Source: Arhodomonas aquaeolei DSM 8974 (GTDB lineage Bacteria; Pseudomonadota; Gammaproteobacteria; Nitrococcales; Nitrococcaceae). Taken from it: a stretch of DNA of 64,000 nucleotides. Below the pieces are notes generated by a model. That model was not told the DNA's origin. It worked only from the letters and a program-made list of their open reading frames with translations, and made no database searches. The stretch lies in assembly GCF_000374645.1 (NCBI RefSeq), contig NZ_KB894816.1, positions 19,690 to 83,689 of the forward strand, in the 5' to 3' direction. Position numbers and translations under genes: made by a program. Positions 8,448 through 20,161 of the stretch are shown piece after piece. Every line of letters starts with the position of its first letter. The first letter of the stretch is position 1.

Positions 8448-9067
8448 GAGAGCACCCGTGTCAGCGTCACCGCCGCGAGCACCAGCAGCACCACTCCGGT
8501 CAACCGGTCCACCCAGAGCGCATGCCCGCGCAGCCACGCAAGCACGCGGCCGCGGGTCAGCGCCGTCGCCACCAGCGCGTACCAGCCGCCGTCCACCACC
8601 GTGGCCGTGGCCCAGAACACCCCGACCTCGGCCACGCCCATGTCCGCATGGACGAACTGGCTGAACAGCGCGAGGAAGAACACGGCGATCTTGGGATTGA
8701 GGAAGGCCATGAGGAAGCCGTCACGGGCGGCGCCGGCCACGCCGACGGGCACCGTCGCTCCGGCGGCCCCTTCCAGCGCCGCGCCCCCGCTGCGCAACGC
8801 ACCGATCCCCAGCCAGGCGAGATAGGCCGCACCGGCGAGGGCGAGACCGTGGTAGACCAGCGGGTCCGCGGTCACCACCGCCGCCAGGCCCAGGGTGGTC
8901 AGCAGCGCGTATACGCCCACCCCCAGCGCGTGGGCCAGGGCCGCCGCGAGCCCGTGGGCCCGGGAGCGGCGCACGCTGTGACGCACCACCACCGCCAGGC
9001 TCGGCCCCGGAGAGACGGCACCGAGCACGCACACCCCGGCCAGCGCGAGCCACGCGGCCAGCGTCAT
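8444..9067 (-). CDS. LysE/RhtB family exporter
   Basis: A 207-residue inner-membrane protein with five to six hydrophobic segments. It has the family signature SPGPSLAVVVRHSVRRS near residue 20 and the FLNPKIAVFFLALF helix near 105. Members export amino acids such as lysine, homoserine and threonine; the substrate here cannot be predicted. ATG 9067 overlaps the DUF192 stop by four bases, and its own stop overlaps the EamA GTG, so translation of the three genes is probably coupled. Confidence 0.88.
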   Translation of the reverse strand: MTLAAWLALAGVCVLGAVSPGPSLAVVVRHSVRRSRAHGLAAALAHALGVGVYALLTTLGLAAVVTADPLVYHGLALAGAAYLAWLGIGALRSGGAALEGAAGATVPVGVAGAARDGFLMAFLNPKIAVFFLALFSQFVHADMGVAEVGVFWATATVVDGGWYALVATALTRGRVLAWLRGHALWVDRLTGVVLLVLAAVTLTRVLS

Positions 9068-9558
9068 CGCACCAGCCCGGGCGGGGTCAGCCGGTCGCCG
9101 ACCTCCAGGCCGAGGCGACGCGCCGTACCGGCGGCGAGCTCCAGGGCGTGACGCACGCCCGGGGGCGAACGGTAGCCATCCCGGCCGGGCTCCATACGGG
9201 CGATCTCGAGAATGCGCCCGTCCGCATCCATCCAGACGATGTCCAGCGGCAGGGCCACGTTGTGCATGTGCCAGTGCGTTACCCGGCTGGCGGGATAGCT
9301 GAACCAGATGGGATTACGGCGGATCTCCGGGGCGGGCACGTACTGCATGCCCTGGGCCCGTTCGTCGCCCTCGTCGGCGACGCGCACCGTCAACGCGCCG
9401 GCATCGCCGGGCAGGATCACCCGGGCCTGCTCCATGCCCCGCCAGACCGCCAGACCGCGGGACTCCGGGTCGTCCCCCCCGGCCGGACCGGGCCGGCCGA
9501 AGACGAGCACGCCAACGGTGACGAAAGCGATCAGGAGTATACGGGGTGCGGCACGCAT
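9064..9558 (-). CDS. DUF192 family exported protein
   Basis: A 164-residue protein with a signal peptide or membrane anchor at residues ~5-25 (ILLIAFVTVGVLVFGR). A DUF192 domain follows: RAQGMQYVP, the THWHMHNVALPLDIVWMD core and PPGVRHALELAAGTA. DUF192 proteins are small beta-rich periplasmic or cytoplasmic proteins of unknown function. It is the first gene of the DUF192-LysE-EamA operon. Confidence 0.82.
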   Translation of the reverse strand: MRAAPRILLIAFVTVGVLVFGRPGPAGGDDPESRGLAVWRGMEQARVILPGDAGALTVRVADEGDERAQGMQYVPAPEIRRNPIWFSYPASRVTHWHMHNVALPLDIVWMDADGRILEIARMEPGRDGYRSPPGVRHALELAAGTARRLGLEVGDRLTPPGLVR

Positions 9559-9609
9559 GACCGCGAGTATGCCAGCCGCCGCCCGGCTTGGGCAGCCCGC
9601 GGAACCGTA

Positions 9610-11193
9610 TCAATCATCCCGCCGGGTCCCGAGCAGGTCGAACTGCCGGAGCAGCCCCTCGAGCTCGGTCACCAGCGACACCAGCCGTCGGCTGGTGTCG
9701 CGGGTATCCCCCGCGGCATTCTCCGTCTCCGCGAACCCGTCGTTCACCTGGATGACGCTGCGATTGATCTCCTCGGCCGTGGCGGACTGCTGCTCGACGG
9801 CGGCCGCGATGCGGTTGTTCGTGTCGCTGATCCCGCGCACCGCCTCCTCGATCTCGTGCATCGCCCCACGGGCACCTTCGGCACCCTCGGTCACCTCGCG
9901 GGCGGCCTCCCGGCTACGGCCCATACCCGCAACCGCCGTGCCCGCTCCCCCCTCGAGGCGCTCGATCATGCCGGTGATCTCACCGATGGACGCACTGACC
10001 CGGCCGGACAGGGCACGCACCTCCTCGGCGACCACGGCGAAACCGCGCCCGGCCTCGCCCGCCCTCGCCGCCTCGATGGCGGCGTTGAGCGCCAGCAGAT
10101 TGGTCTGTTCGGAGATGCCCTGGATGACGTCGAGGACATGGCGGATTCCGTCGGTATCGCCCTTGAGCCGCTCCACCGCCTCGCCGGCCTCGTCGAGGTC
10201 CGTGGCAAGCCGCTCCATCGCCCGCGCGGCCACATCCACCCGGGTCCGCCCGTCACCGGTCTGGGTCAGCGCCTGCTCGGCGGTGGACGCCGCCTCGGCG
10301 GTACTGCGCGAGACCTCCTGGACGGTGGTGGACATCTCGTTCATGGCGGTGGCGACCTGCTCGATCTCACCGCGCTGGGTATTGATGGCCCCCCGACTGC
10401 GCTCCGCGGCCCCTTCCGTGGCCTTCCCGCTGTCCGCCAGGGCCTCACTCACGTTGTGGAGACGGGTATGCATCGCGACGTGCTGGGCACGGTACATGCC
10501 GAACGCCAGGTCGATGCGCGCGGCATCGTCGTGCCCGTCGCCGTAGACCCGCTCGCCAACGGGATTCGAAAACACCCCGCGCGCGCGGACGGCGACCGCG
10601 GCAAGGCGCCCGGTCAGCATGAGTACCGTCACCACACCAAGCAGCGTCAGTATGAGTGCCGCCCCCAGGGCCGGCCACAGTGGCAGCGACGCACCAGCGG
10701 CGACGCCGAGCCATGTCGATACGCCAACAGCTCCGGCAAGCAGCGGACGCGTGCCCACACGCGCGTGCCATGGCACGACCGCACGGCCTCGCCGCATCCG
10801 GGCATAGAGCGCCTCGGCACGTGCCTTCTCGGCCTCACTCGCCATGGTCCGCACGGACTGATAGCCAACCTTCCTGCCGTCCTCGTAGACCGGGGCGACG
10901 TAGGCGCTGACCCAGTAGTGATCGCCGTTCCGGCAGCGGTTCTTGATCACACCCATCCAGGGGCGGTCGGCCTTGAGGCTGGCCCACAGGCTCTCGAACA
11001 CCGCCTCCGGCATGTCCGGATGGCGGATGACATTGTGCGGCTGACCGCGAAGCTCTTCTTCACTGAAACCGGCGATACGGCAGAAATCCTCGTTGGCGCT
11101 GAGGATCCGGCTGTCTTCGTCGGTGGTGCTGATCAGCCGTTCGTCCGGACGTACAGGCTGTTCGCGCTGGGTGACCGGCTGGTTGACCCGCAT
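9610..11193 (-). CDS. Aer-like PAS-domain methyl-accepting chemotaxis protein
   Basis: A 527-residue chemoreceptor. The N-terminal PAS domain (~25-115) has the Aer-type pattern: [37 protein letters not shown] and the VGYQSVR end. A hydrophobic pair follows at ~145-195 ([35 protein letters not shown]). The C-terminal signalling domain includes [20 protein letters not shown] and [13 protein letters not shown]. Like Aer it has no large periplasmic domain, so it probably senses redox or energy through a PAS cofactor (inference). ATG 11193 has GGAGGAG upstream. No che genes are nearby. Confidence 0.92.
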   Translation of the reverse strand: MRVNQPVTQREQPVRPDERLISTTDEDSRILSANEDFCRIAGFSEEELRGQPHNVIRHPDMPEAVFESLWASLKADRPWMGVIKNRCRNGDHYWVSAYVAPVYEDGRKVGYQSVRTMASEAEKARAEALYARMRRGRAVVPWHARVGTRPLLAGAVGVSTWLGVAAGASLPLWPALGAALILTLLGVVTVLMLTGRLAAVAVRARGVFSNPVGERVYGDGHDDAARIDLAFGMYRAQHVAMHTRLHNVSEALADSGKATEGAAERSRGAINTQRGEIEQVATAMNEMSTTVQEVSRSTAEAASTAEQALTQTGDGRTRVDVAARAMERLATDLDEAGEAVERLKGDTDGIRHVLDVIQGISEQTNLLALNAAIEAARAGEAGRGFAVVAEEVRALSGRVSASIGEITGMIERLEGGAGTAVAGMGRSREAAREVTEGAEGARGAMHEIEEAVRGISDTNNRIAAAVEQQSATAEEINRSVIQVNDGFAETENAAGDTRDTSRRLVSLVTELEGLLRQFDLLGTRRDD

Positions 11194-11214
11194 GGTCGTG
11201 CATCTCCTCCACAC

Positions 11215-11255
11215 GCCCGGCGAAGTCCGCCGGGCCCCGTCCTGTTTACGGGGCC
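11215..11255 (-). terminator. Overlapping GC-rich hairpins downstream of aspS
   Basis: Two inverted repeats lie between aspS and the chemoreceptor gene. The first has arms 11215-11222 and 11228-11235 with a 5-base loop. The second has arms 11233-11240 and 11248-11255 with a 7-base loop. Their arms overlap by three bases, so only one can form fully at a time. There is no T-tract on either strand, so intrinsic termination is not assured. They may mark the 3' end of aspS mRNA. Confidence 0.35.
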
Positions 11256-11306
11256 GTTATCGGCAGGTACGGCGATGCTTAAACAGGGGCGACCGCGCCG
11301 GACCGA

Positions 11307-13091
<1,785 letters not shown>

Positions 13092-13121
13092 GAATCCGAA
13101 CCGCCTGTCAGTCCTCGGAAA

Positions 13122-13146
13122 ACGAAAAAGGCCCGCGGATGCGGGC
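13122..13146 (-). terminator. Intrinsic terminator or attenuator between fmdB and aspS
   Basis: On the minus strand a six-base GC stem (arms 13141-13146 and 13131-13136, four-base loop) is followed by C-TTTTT and further T-rich sequence at 13130-13122. This is a textbook intrinsic terminator. It lies after fmdB and only 30 bases before the aspS ATG, so it either ends fmdB transcripts or controls read-through into aspS. Confidence 0.7.
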
Positions 13147-13214
13147 ATTATTACGAGGCGGGCAATGTTAAGAGCTTGCCGGGGGGCGCGCAACCGCGCC
13201 CGGCGGCGGCCGCG

Positions 13215-13508
13215 TCAGCTGGCCGCCGTCTTCTTGCCCTCGCCGGAGCCGCCCCCGGACCCACCACTGGAGCCGGAGTCACCCTTGCTGCCGCCCCCAC
13301 CGTCGCCCGCGAGGTTGCGGCGGTTGTCCTTCTTGAAGTCGGTCTCGTACCAGCCGCCGCCCTTGAGCCGGAACGCGGCCGCGGAGATGCGCTTGCGCAG
13401 CTGCGGACGATGGCACTCGGGACATTCGGTGAGGGGCTCGTCGTTGATGGACTGCAGCGCCTCGAGCTCGTGACCACAGGCGTCACAGAGGTATTCATAG
13501 ATCGGCAT
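13215..13508 (-). CDS. FmdB-family zinc ribbon protein
   Basis: A 97-residue protein. Its N-terminal FmdB zinc ribbon MPIYEYLCDACGHELE is followed by a second CxxC (CPEC) near residue 29, so four Cys can bind one zinc. Residues ~68-92 are almost entirely Gly/Ser and probably disordered. FmdB proteins are named as putative regulators, but their function in proteobacteria is unknown. Placement directly upstream of aspS is, as I recall, common in proteobacteria. Confidence 0.88.
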   Translation of the reverse strand: MPIYEYLCDACGHELEALQSINDEPLTECPECHRPQLRKRISAAAFRLKGGGWYETDFKKDNRRNLAGDGGGGSKGDSGSSGGSGGGSGEGKKTAAS

Positions 13509-13673
13509 GTCCTGTTCCTCATGCAGAGTGGGTACCGGCGGGATTTCCCCCTCGAAGATAGGGGCATTCTCGCAGGGAACCAAGCGCGCCGCCGGAATGG
13601 TGTCAATGATACCGTAGAAAGGGTGGCCGTGTGGCCGGAATCCACCGGAGCCGGGCCGTTTACGGGAGGGCGC

Positions 13674-14330
13674 GTGAATCCGCTGACACTGCTGGTGGGG
13701 GCTTTCCTGCTCGCCTTCCTGTTCGCGCTGGTACAGGTGGGCGCGCTGACCATCGCGTTCGGCAAGCTCGGGCTCTCCGGGGGCTCGGCGATGCTGCTGC
13801 TGTTCACCTCGCTGATCGGCAGCGGGGTCAACCTGCCGCTGTTCACCCTGGACGCCGAGGGCGAGCGCGACCCGCGCTGGCGCAGGCCCCCGCCGTGGAT
13901 GAAGGGCATGCTCCGAGAGATCCCGGAAGGCAAGGTGCTGGTGGCGATGAACGTCGGCGGCGGACTCGTGCCCCTCGCCTTCTCGGTCTACCTGCTCTCG
14001 CGCAGCGCCCTCGCGCCGCTGCCGGTGCTGGTCGCCGTGGCCATCCAGGCCCTGGTCTGTTACCTCTTCAGCCGCCCGGTGCGCGGCGTGGGCATCGGCA
14101 TGCCGGTGTTCATCGCGCCGATCACCGCCGCCATCACCGCGGTCGCCCTGCAGCCGGAGGCCAGCGCACCGCTGGCCTACATCTGCGGGACCCTGGGGGT
14201 GCTGATCGGCGCCGACATCCTGCGCCTGCGCGACGTGGGACGGCTCGGCGCACCGGTGGCCTCGATCGGCGGCGCCGGCACCTTCGACGGGGTGTTCATC
14301 ACCGGCATCGTCGCGGTGCTGCTCGCCTGA
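13674..14330 (+). CDS. DUF1614 family membrane protein
   Basis: A 218-residue protein with about seven hydrophobic helices. It resembles DUF1614: GSGVNLPLF after helix two, GKVLVAMNVGGGLVP, then a Gly-rich C-terminal half with RPVRGVGIGMPVFIAP, LGVLIGADILRL and ASIGGAGTFDGVF. The GTG start at 13674 follows GGGAGGG with good spacing. The function of the family is unknown; the paired GADIL and GAGTFDG motifs inside the membrane hint at a transport or enzymatic site (inference). It lies between divergent fmdB and convergent rluD. Confidence 0.8.
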   Translation: MNPLTLLVGAFLLAFLFALVQVGALTIAFGKLGLSGGSAMLLLFTSLIGSGVNLPLFTLDAEGERDPRWRRPPPWMKGMLREIPEGKVLVAMNVGGGLVPLAFSVYLLSRSALAPLPVLVAVAIQALVCYLFSRPVRGVGIGMPVFIAPITAAITAVALQPEASAPLAYICGTLGVLIGADILRLRDVGRLGAPVASIGGAGTFDGVFITGIVAVLLA

Positions 14331-14353
14331 TACCCCACCGATCGCGGGGCGGG

Positions 14354-15322
14354 TCAGCCGTCCGGCCCGCGATCGCGGTGCGCCCGCAGGGCCTCGCACA
14401 GGGCCAGGAAGTCTTCCGGCGGCGCCACCGTCCACTCCATGGCGTCGCCGGTCTCCGGGTGACTGAGCGTCAGCCGCTCGGCATGCAGCGCCTGGCGGCG
14501 GAATCCGCGCAGCGCCGCGGTCACCGCCTCGTCCGCCCCCGGCGGCAGACGCATGCGGCCCCCGTAGACCGGATCCCCCACGATGGGATGGCGGATGTGG
14601 GCCATGTGCACACGGATCTGGTGGGTCCGCCCGCTCTCGAGCCGGCAGCGCAGCAGCGTGTGCGCCGGGAAACGCTCGGCGATACGGTAGTGCGTGACCG
14701 CCGCGCGACCGCCCTCGCGCACGGCCATGCGCGTGCGTTCGCGGGGATGACGCCCGATGGGCGCATCCACGTGACCGCCGGCGGTGAACACGCCGGCCAC
14801 CACGGCCAGGTATTCCCGGCCCATCCGCCGCTCCTGGAGCTGTTCGACCAACGAGCGGTGGGCGGCGAGGCTGCGGGCAACGACCATCACCCCGGAGGTG
14901 TCGCGGTCGAGCCGGTGGACGATCCCGGAACGGGGCAGCGCGGCCAGCTCCGGGAAGTGGTGGAGCAGCGCGTTCTGCAGGGTACCGTCGTGGTTGCCGG
15001 CGCCGGGGTGGACGACGAGGCCGGCGGGCTTGGCGATGACGATCAGCGAGTCGTCCTGGTAGCGCACGTCCAGCGGCAGGGCCTGTCCGGTGACCGCGTC
15101 CGCCGCCTCCAGGGCCGCGTCGACCACAACACGCTCGCCGCCGGCGACGCTGTCCCGGGGCCGTGGCACCCGGCCGTCGACGGTGATCGCCCCGGACTTG
15201 AGCCACTTCTGCAGCCGGCTGCGGGAATAGTCGGGGAAGAGCTCCGCGAGGGCGCGGTCCAGCCGCCACCCCGCCAGCCCGGCGGGTATCTCGGCCTGTT
15301 CGTGTACCGTCTGCGTGCTCAT
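14354..15322 (-). CDS. rluD: 23S rRNA pseudouridine synthase RluD
   Basis: A 322-residue enzyme of the RluA family that makes pseudouridines at 1911/1915/1917 in helix 69 of 23S rRNA. An N-terminal S4 domain is visible (LAELFPDYSRSRLQKWLKSGAI). The catalytic motif HRLDRDTSG with the essential Asp is near residue 135, followed by a C-terminal RTHQIRVH segment. It is divergent from bamD, a conserved gammaproteobacterial arrangement. RluC or RluA identity is less likely given the length, the S4 domain and the bamD neighbour. Confidence 0.92.
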   Translation of the reverse strand: MSTQTVHEQAEIPAGLAGWRLDRALAELFPDYSRSRLQKWLKSGAITVDGRVPRPRDSVAGGERVVVDAALEAADAVTGQALPLDVRYQDDSLIVIAKPAGLVVHPGAGNHDGTLQNALLHHFPELAALPRSGIVHRLDRDTSGVMVVARSLAAHRSLVEQLQERRMGREYLAVVAGVFTAGGHVDAPIGRHPRERTRMAVREGGRAAVTHYRIAERFPAHTLLRCRLESGRTHQIRVHMAHIRHPIVGDPVYGGRMRLPPGADEAVTAALRGFRRQALHAERLTLSHPETGDAMEWTVAPPEDFLALCEALRAHRDRGPDG

Positions 15323-15402
15323 CGTGATCGATTACCTGTCACCGTTGCGTGCCACCGCGTGCGGCCCACCGCGGCGCGGTGGATCATAGCGCGGCGGCAC
15401 CC

Positions 15403-15408
15403 TAGAAT
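15403..15408 (+). promoter_or_regulatory. Putative -10 element of the bamD promoter
   Basis: TAGAAT at 15403-15408, 33 bases before the bamD ATG, matches five of six consensus -10 bases in otherwise GC-rich DNA. No good -35 is visible at the expected spacing, so an activator or a weak promoter is possible. Confidence 0.4.
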
Positions 15409-15440
15409 AGCGTCTTTAGTCATTGCCTTGAGAGCACGCC

Positions 15441-16184
15441 ATGAAGCGAGCCCTGTCCCTGCTGCTCACCGCGCTGATCCTCACCGCCTGTGCGAGCGGA
15501 CCGGAGAAGCAGCCCGATCAGGACCTGTCCGCCGCCACGCTCTACCAGAACGCGCGGGCCGCCTGGCAGCGCGGCGACTACGACCTCGCCGCCAACCGTC
15601 TGGAGACGCTGGAGGCGCGCTACCCGTTCGGCACCTATGCGGAGCAGGCACAGCTCGACATCATCTACGTCTACCACAAGAACGAGGAGCCGGCCTCGGC
15701 GGTGTCCGCCGCGGAGCGGTTCATCCGGCTCAACCCGCGCCACCCGCGCGTGGACTACGCCTGGTATATGAAGGGTGTGGCCCAGCAGGAGCAGGGCCAG
15801 GGCTTCCTGGACGACCTGCTCAATATCGACCGCGCCGCGCGTGACCCGGAACCGCTGCGCAAGGCGTTCGACGCCTTCCGCACGCTCATCGAGCGCTATC
15901 CGGACAGCGACTACGTCGCCAATGCCCGCGATCGCATGCGTGCGATCCGCGACCAGCTCGCCGAGCACGAGATGCAGATCGCCTCGTTCTACGCCGACCG
16001 CAAGGCCTGGGTGGCGGCGGCAAACCGCGCCACGCATATCATCCGCGAGTACGAGGGGGCCCCGGCGGTGGCACCGGCACTCAGTCTGCTGGAACGGGTC
16101 TACGGCCGGCTGGAGATGCCGTCGCTGCGGCGTGACGTACGCCGCGTGCTCGAGCGCAACGGAATGAGCGCGGCGGACGCCTGA
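15441..16184 (+). CDS. bamD: Outer membrane assembly lipoprotein BamD
   Basis: A 247-residue lipoprotein of the BAM complex that folds beta-barrels into the outer membrane. The signal peptide ends at lipobox LTAC (Cys 19). TPR-like helical repeats follow, with family features LYQNARAAWQRGDYDLA, LDIIYVYHK and YVANARDRM. The length is normal. ATG 15441 is the natural start, as it begins the signal peptide. It is monocistronic and divergent from rluD. Confidence 0.95.
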   Translation: MKRALSLLLTALILTACASGPEKQPDQDLSAATLYQNARAAWQRGDYDLAANRLETLEARYPFGTYAEQAQLDIIYVYHKNEEPASAVSAAERFIRLNPRHPRVDYAWYMKGVAQQEQGQGFLDDLLNIDRAARDPEPLRKAFDAFRTLIERYPDSDYVANARDRMRAIRDQLAEHEMQIASFYADRKAWVAAANRATHIIREYEGAPAVAPALSLLERVYGRLEMPSLRRDVRRVLERNGMSAADA

Positions 16185-16206
16185 ACCGGGCCCGCCGCGG
16201 CGGCGG

Positions 16207-16584
<378 letters not shown>

Positions 16585-16716
16585 TTACCCCCTGGCGGGC
16601 GGCGACCGAAAGCGCCGCCGGCGCCGAACGGGCCGGCGGGCGTGGCGGGACGCGCGTCCGCGCCGCTTTTTCGGTAGCATTGCCGCACACACAACAGGCC
16701 TGCAGACAGCACCGTT

Positions 16717-18360
16717 ATGAGCGACCGTATCCGCCTCGTCATGGCCCAGCTGAACCTCCTGGTGGGGGACGTGCCGGGCAACACCGAGATCGTGGTCCGC
16801 GCCGCCGCCCGTGCCCGGGACGAGCTGGCCGCCGACGCGGTGATCTTCCCGGAGCTCACGCTCACGGGCTACCCGCCGGACGACCTGCTGCTGCGCAATG
16901 ACTTCATCCGCGCGGTAGAACGGGGCATCGGGCGGCTGTGCGCCGAGGTGAATGGTGTCACCCTCGTGGTCGGCGCCCCCCGCCAGGACGGCGACGCGCT
17001 GTACAACAGCGCCTACGTCATTCGCGACGGGCGCGTGACCGACGTCTATGACAAGTACCACCTGCCGACCTACGGCGTATTCGATGACCGGCGCTACTTC
17101 GACGCCGGCGGCGCACCCTGCGTCGTCGATATCGACGGCTGCCGCCTCGGCGTCACCATCTGCGAGGACGCCTGGCACCCGGGACCGGTAACCCTGTCCG
17201 CGGAGACCGGCGCCGACGTCGTCGCCAACCTCAACGCCTCGCCGTTCGACCACAAGAAGTGGGCGGCGCGGGAGTCAGTGCTGCGCGAGCGCATCGGCGA
17301 GGCCGGCGTGCCCATCGTCTACTGCAACATGGCCGGCGGCCAGGACGAGGTCGTCTACGACGGCGGCTCCTGCGCCTTCGACGCCGACGGCGGACTCGCC
17401 GTGCGCGCCCCGCGCTTCGAGACCGGACTCTACCCGGTGGATCTCGCCCGCGGCGGCAGCGGCTGGCGCCCGGTGGACGGCGATATCTGCGAGGATGTCT
17501 CTGAAGAGGCCTGCGTCTACGACGCCCTGGTCTGGGGCGTGCGGGACTACGTCGAGAAGAACGGCTTTCCCGGGGTGTTAATCGGCCTCTCCGGCGGGAT
17601 GGACTCCGCCCTGGTGGCGGCCATCGCCGTGGACGCCCTCGGCCCGGAACGCGTCGAGTGCGTGATGATGCCGAGCCGCTACACCTCCGACACCAGCCAC
17701 ACCGATGCCGCCGAGCTCGCCCGAAACCTCGGCGTGCACTACCACAGCATCGCCATCGAAGGGATCTTCGGCGCCTTCCTGGAGGCCCTGGCGCCGGTAT
17801 TCGGCGACGCCCCGCCCGACGTCACCGAGGAGAACCTACAGTCCCGCAGCCGCGGCACACTGCTGATGGCGCTGTCCAACAAGTTCGGCCGACTGGTGCT
17901 TGCCACCGGCAACAAGAGCGAACTGGCGGTGGGCTACGCCACCCTCTACGGGGACATGGTCGGCGGCTTCGCACCGCTGAAGGATGTGTTCAAGACCGAG
18001 GCCTACCGGCTCGCCGCCTACCGCAACGAGCGCTCGGCGGTGATCCCGCAGAATATCTTCGCCAAGGCACCGACCGCCGAGCTGCGCGCGGGCCAGCGCG
18101 ACTCCGACAGCCTGCCGGAGTACCCGGAGCTCGACAGCATCCTCGCCGCCTACGTCGAGGAGGACGCCGGCATCGACGAGATCGTTGCCGCGGGCCACGA
18201 CGAGACCACGGTCCGTCGGGTCGTACGCATGCTCCATGGCAACGAGTACAAGCGCCGCCAGGCGCCGCCGGGGGTGAAGATCACCACCAAGGCCTTCGGC
18301 CGGGACCGCCGTTACCCGATCACGTCGGGATTCTCGCGGATCGACGCACCCCGGCGCTGA
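16717..18360 (+). CDS. nadE: Glutamine-dependent NAD+ synthase
   Basis: A 547-residue two-domain enzyme making NAD from nicotinate adenine dinucleotide. The N-terminal nitrilase-like glutaminase domain has the Glu-Lys-Cys triad: E46 (FPELTLTG), K113 (YDKYHLP) and C149 (TICEDAWHPG). The C-terminal synthetase domain has the PP-loop SGGMDSALVA near residue 290 and GNKSELAVGY near 400. The ~90-base gap to glnB is the likely shared promoter region. Confidence 0.95.
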   Translation: MSDRIRLVMAQLNLLVGDVPGNTEIVVRAAARARDELAADAVIFPELTLTGYPPDDLLLRNDFIRAVERGIGRLCAEVNGVTLVVGAPRQDGDALYNSAYVIRDGRVTDVYDKYHLPTYGVFDDRRYFDAGGAPCVVDIDGCRLGVTICEDAWHPGPVTLSAETGADVVANLNASPFDHKKWAARESVLRERIGEAGVPIVYCNMAGGQDEVVYDGGSCAFDADGGLAVRAPRFETGLYPVDLARGGSGWRPVDGDICEDVSEEACVYDALVWGVRDYVEKNGFPGVLIGLSGGMDSALVAAIAVDALGPERVECVMMPSRYTSDTSHTDAAELARNLGVHYHSIAIEGIFGAFLEALAPVFGDAPPDVTEENLQSRSRGTLLMALSNKFGRLVLATGNKSELAVGYATLYGDMVGGFAPLKDVFKTEAYRLAAYRNERSAVIPQNIFAKAPTAELRAGQRDSDSLPEYPELDSILAAYVEEDAGIDEIVAAGHDETTVRRVVRMLHGNEYKRRQAPPGVKITTKAFGRDRRYPITSGFSRIDAPRR

Positions 18361-18393
18361 CCCGGGCGGCCGGTGTGGGCGCGCGGTGCGCGC

Positions 18394-19485
18394 TCACACG
18401 TTGAAGCGGAAGTGGCAGATGTCGCCTTCCTGGAGGACGTACTCCTTGCCCTCCAGGCGCAGGCGCCCCGCCTCCTTCGCCCCCTGCTCGCCGTTGCAGG
18501 CGATGAAATCGTCGTAGGCGATGACCTCGGCCCGGATGAAGCCGCGCTCGAAGTCGGTATGGATCCGCCCGGCCCCCTGGGGCGCGGTCGCACCGATCGC
18601 CACCGTCCAGGCACGCACCTCCTTGGGTCCGGCGGTGAAGAAGGTCTGCAGCCCGAGCAGCCCGTAGCCGGCCCGGATCACCCGGTTCAGGCCCGGCTCC
18701 TCGAGGCCGTACTCGGCGAGGAAGTCCGCCTTGTCATCGTCGTCGAGCACCGCGAGCTCCGCCTCGATGGCCGCGCAGACGGTCACCACGCCGGCACCCT
18801 CGGCCTCGGCATAGGCACGCAGCGCGTCCAGGTGCGGGTTGTCAGCGAAGCCGTCCTCGGCGACGTTGGCCACATAGAGCACCGGCTTGGCGGTGAGCAG
18901 GTGCAGCTCGCCGAGCAGCGGGCGGACATGCTCCGCGAAGCTCAGGGCGCGCACCGGCGTGCCCTCGTCCAGGGCGGCGTGGATGCGCTTGAGCTCGTCA
19001 CGGTAGGCGATGGCCGTCTTGTCGTTGGACTTGGCCTGGCGCTCGTAGCGCTGCAGCGCCTTCGCCACCGTCTCCAGGTCCGCGAGCGCGAGCTCGGTGT
19101 TGATGGTCTCCACGTCCGACACCGGGTCCACCCGGCCCTCGACGTGGTGGACGTCGCCGCTGTCGAAGCAGCGCACCACGTGGGCGATGGCATCGGTCTC
19201 GCGGATGTTGGCCAGGAACTGGTTGCCCAGCCCCTCGCCCTTGGACGCCCCGGCGACGAGCCCGGCGATGTCGACGAACTCCATGGTCGTCGGGATCACC
19301 TTCTCCGGCTGCACGATCGCCGCGATGCGCTCCAGGCGCGGATCCGGCACGGGCACGATGCCCACGTTCGGATCGATGGTGCAGAAGGGGTAGTTCTCGG
19401 CGGGGATCTCGTTGCGCGTGAGCGCGTTGAACAGGGTCGACTTGCCGACGTTGGGCAGGCCGACGATGCCGCATTTGAAACCCAT
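18394..19485 (-). CDS. ychF: Redox-regulated ATPase YchF (Obg family)
   Basis: A 363-residue Obg-family P-loop NTPase with ATP rather than GTP preference. Walker [10 protein letters not shown] is near residue 8. The G2 region and [21 protein letters not shown] are typical. The G4 motif NVAED in place of NKxD explains the ATP preference. A coiled-coil helix and a C-terminal TGS domain ([10 protein letters not shown], ending [11 protein letters not shown]) complete it. It is the last gene of the prs-rplY-pth-ychF block, whose order is conserved in gammaproteobacteria. Confidence 0.95.
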   Translation of the reverse strand: MGFKCGIVGLPNVGKSTLFNALTRNEIPAENYPFCTIDPNVGIVPVPDPRLERIAAIVQPEKVIPTTMEFVDIAGLVAGASKGEGLGNQFLANIRETDAIAHVVRCFDSGDVHHVEGRVDPVSDVETINTELALADLETVAKALQRYERQAKSNDKTAIAYRDELKRIHAALDEGTPVRALSFAEHVRPLLGELHLLTAKPVLYVANVAEDGFADNPHLDALRAYAEAEGAGVVTVCAAIEAELAVLDDDDKADFLAEYGLEEPGLNRVIRAGYGLLGLQTFFTAGPKEVRAWTVAIGATAPQGAGRIHTDFERGFIRAEVIAYDDFIACNGEQGAKEAGRLRLEGKEYVLQEGDICHFRFNV

Positions 19486-19531
19486 CTCGACTGTGCTCCC
19501 GGAATAGGCTGAATGGGACGGGCCGTCGCCC

Positions 19532-20122
19532 TCAGGCGGCGGTGTGCAGACGCTGGAAGGCGCGGTCCCAGTCGCCGGCGAGCAGCCACGGCAGCACCGA
19601 GGCCGCGTCGTCGATGGCCCCGTCGATGGCCGCCTGCTCGTCGCGCCCGGCGTTGGAGAGGACGTAGGGGATCACCTGGTCGGCGCTGCCCGGGTGACCG
19701 ACACCCAGACGCAGGCGGGCGAAGTCGCGCGCCCCCAGGGCCTTGATGATGTCCCGCAGGCCGTTGTGGCCGCCGTGACCGCCATCGCGCTTGAGCCGGA
19801 CAGTGCCCGGCGGCAGGTCGATCTCGTCGTGGGCGACGAGCATCGACGCGGCGTCGATGTCGTAGAACCGGGCCAGGGCCTGAACGGCACGGCCGCTGTG
19901 ATTCATGTACGTGGTGGGCTTGAGCAGGTGCACGTCGACGCCATCGACGAACACGCGCGCGTGCTCGCCGTGGAACCGGCGCGCGGCACGGAGCTGCCCG
20001 CCGTGGCGGCGGGCCAGCTCGTCGACAAACCAGAAGCCGGCGTTATGGCGGGTACGCTCGTAGCGCGGGCCGGGATTGCCCAGCCCGACGATGCACCGGA
20101 TTCGCGCGGCGCCACCCCCCAT
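19532..20122 (-). CDS. pth: Peptidyl-tRNA hydrolase
   Basis: A 196-residue enzyme that recycles peptidyl-tRNA released from stalled ribosomes. Catalytic and binding residues are visible: [18 protein letters not shown] with the catalytic His, [19 protein letters not shown], and the Gly/His/Asn segment [13 protein letters not shown] 20122 gives a short N-terminal extension (MGGGAARIR) before the core strand. It lies between rplY and ychF in the usual order. Confidence 0.94.
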   Translation of the reverse strand: MGGGAARIRCIVGLGNPGPRYERTRHNAGFWFVDELARRHGGQLRAARRFHGEHARVFVDGVDVHLLKPTTYMNHSGRAVQALARFYDIDAASMLVAHDEIDLPPGTVRLKRDGGHGGHNGLRDIIKALGARDFARLRLGVGHPGSADQVIPYVLSNAGRDEQAAIDGAIDDAASVLPWLLAGDWDRAFQRLHTAA

Positions 20123-20161
20123 GAACCGACCTCCGCTGCCGCGGAAGGGCGCGAGGAACGA

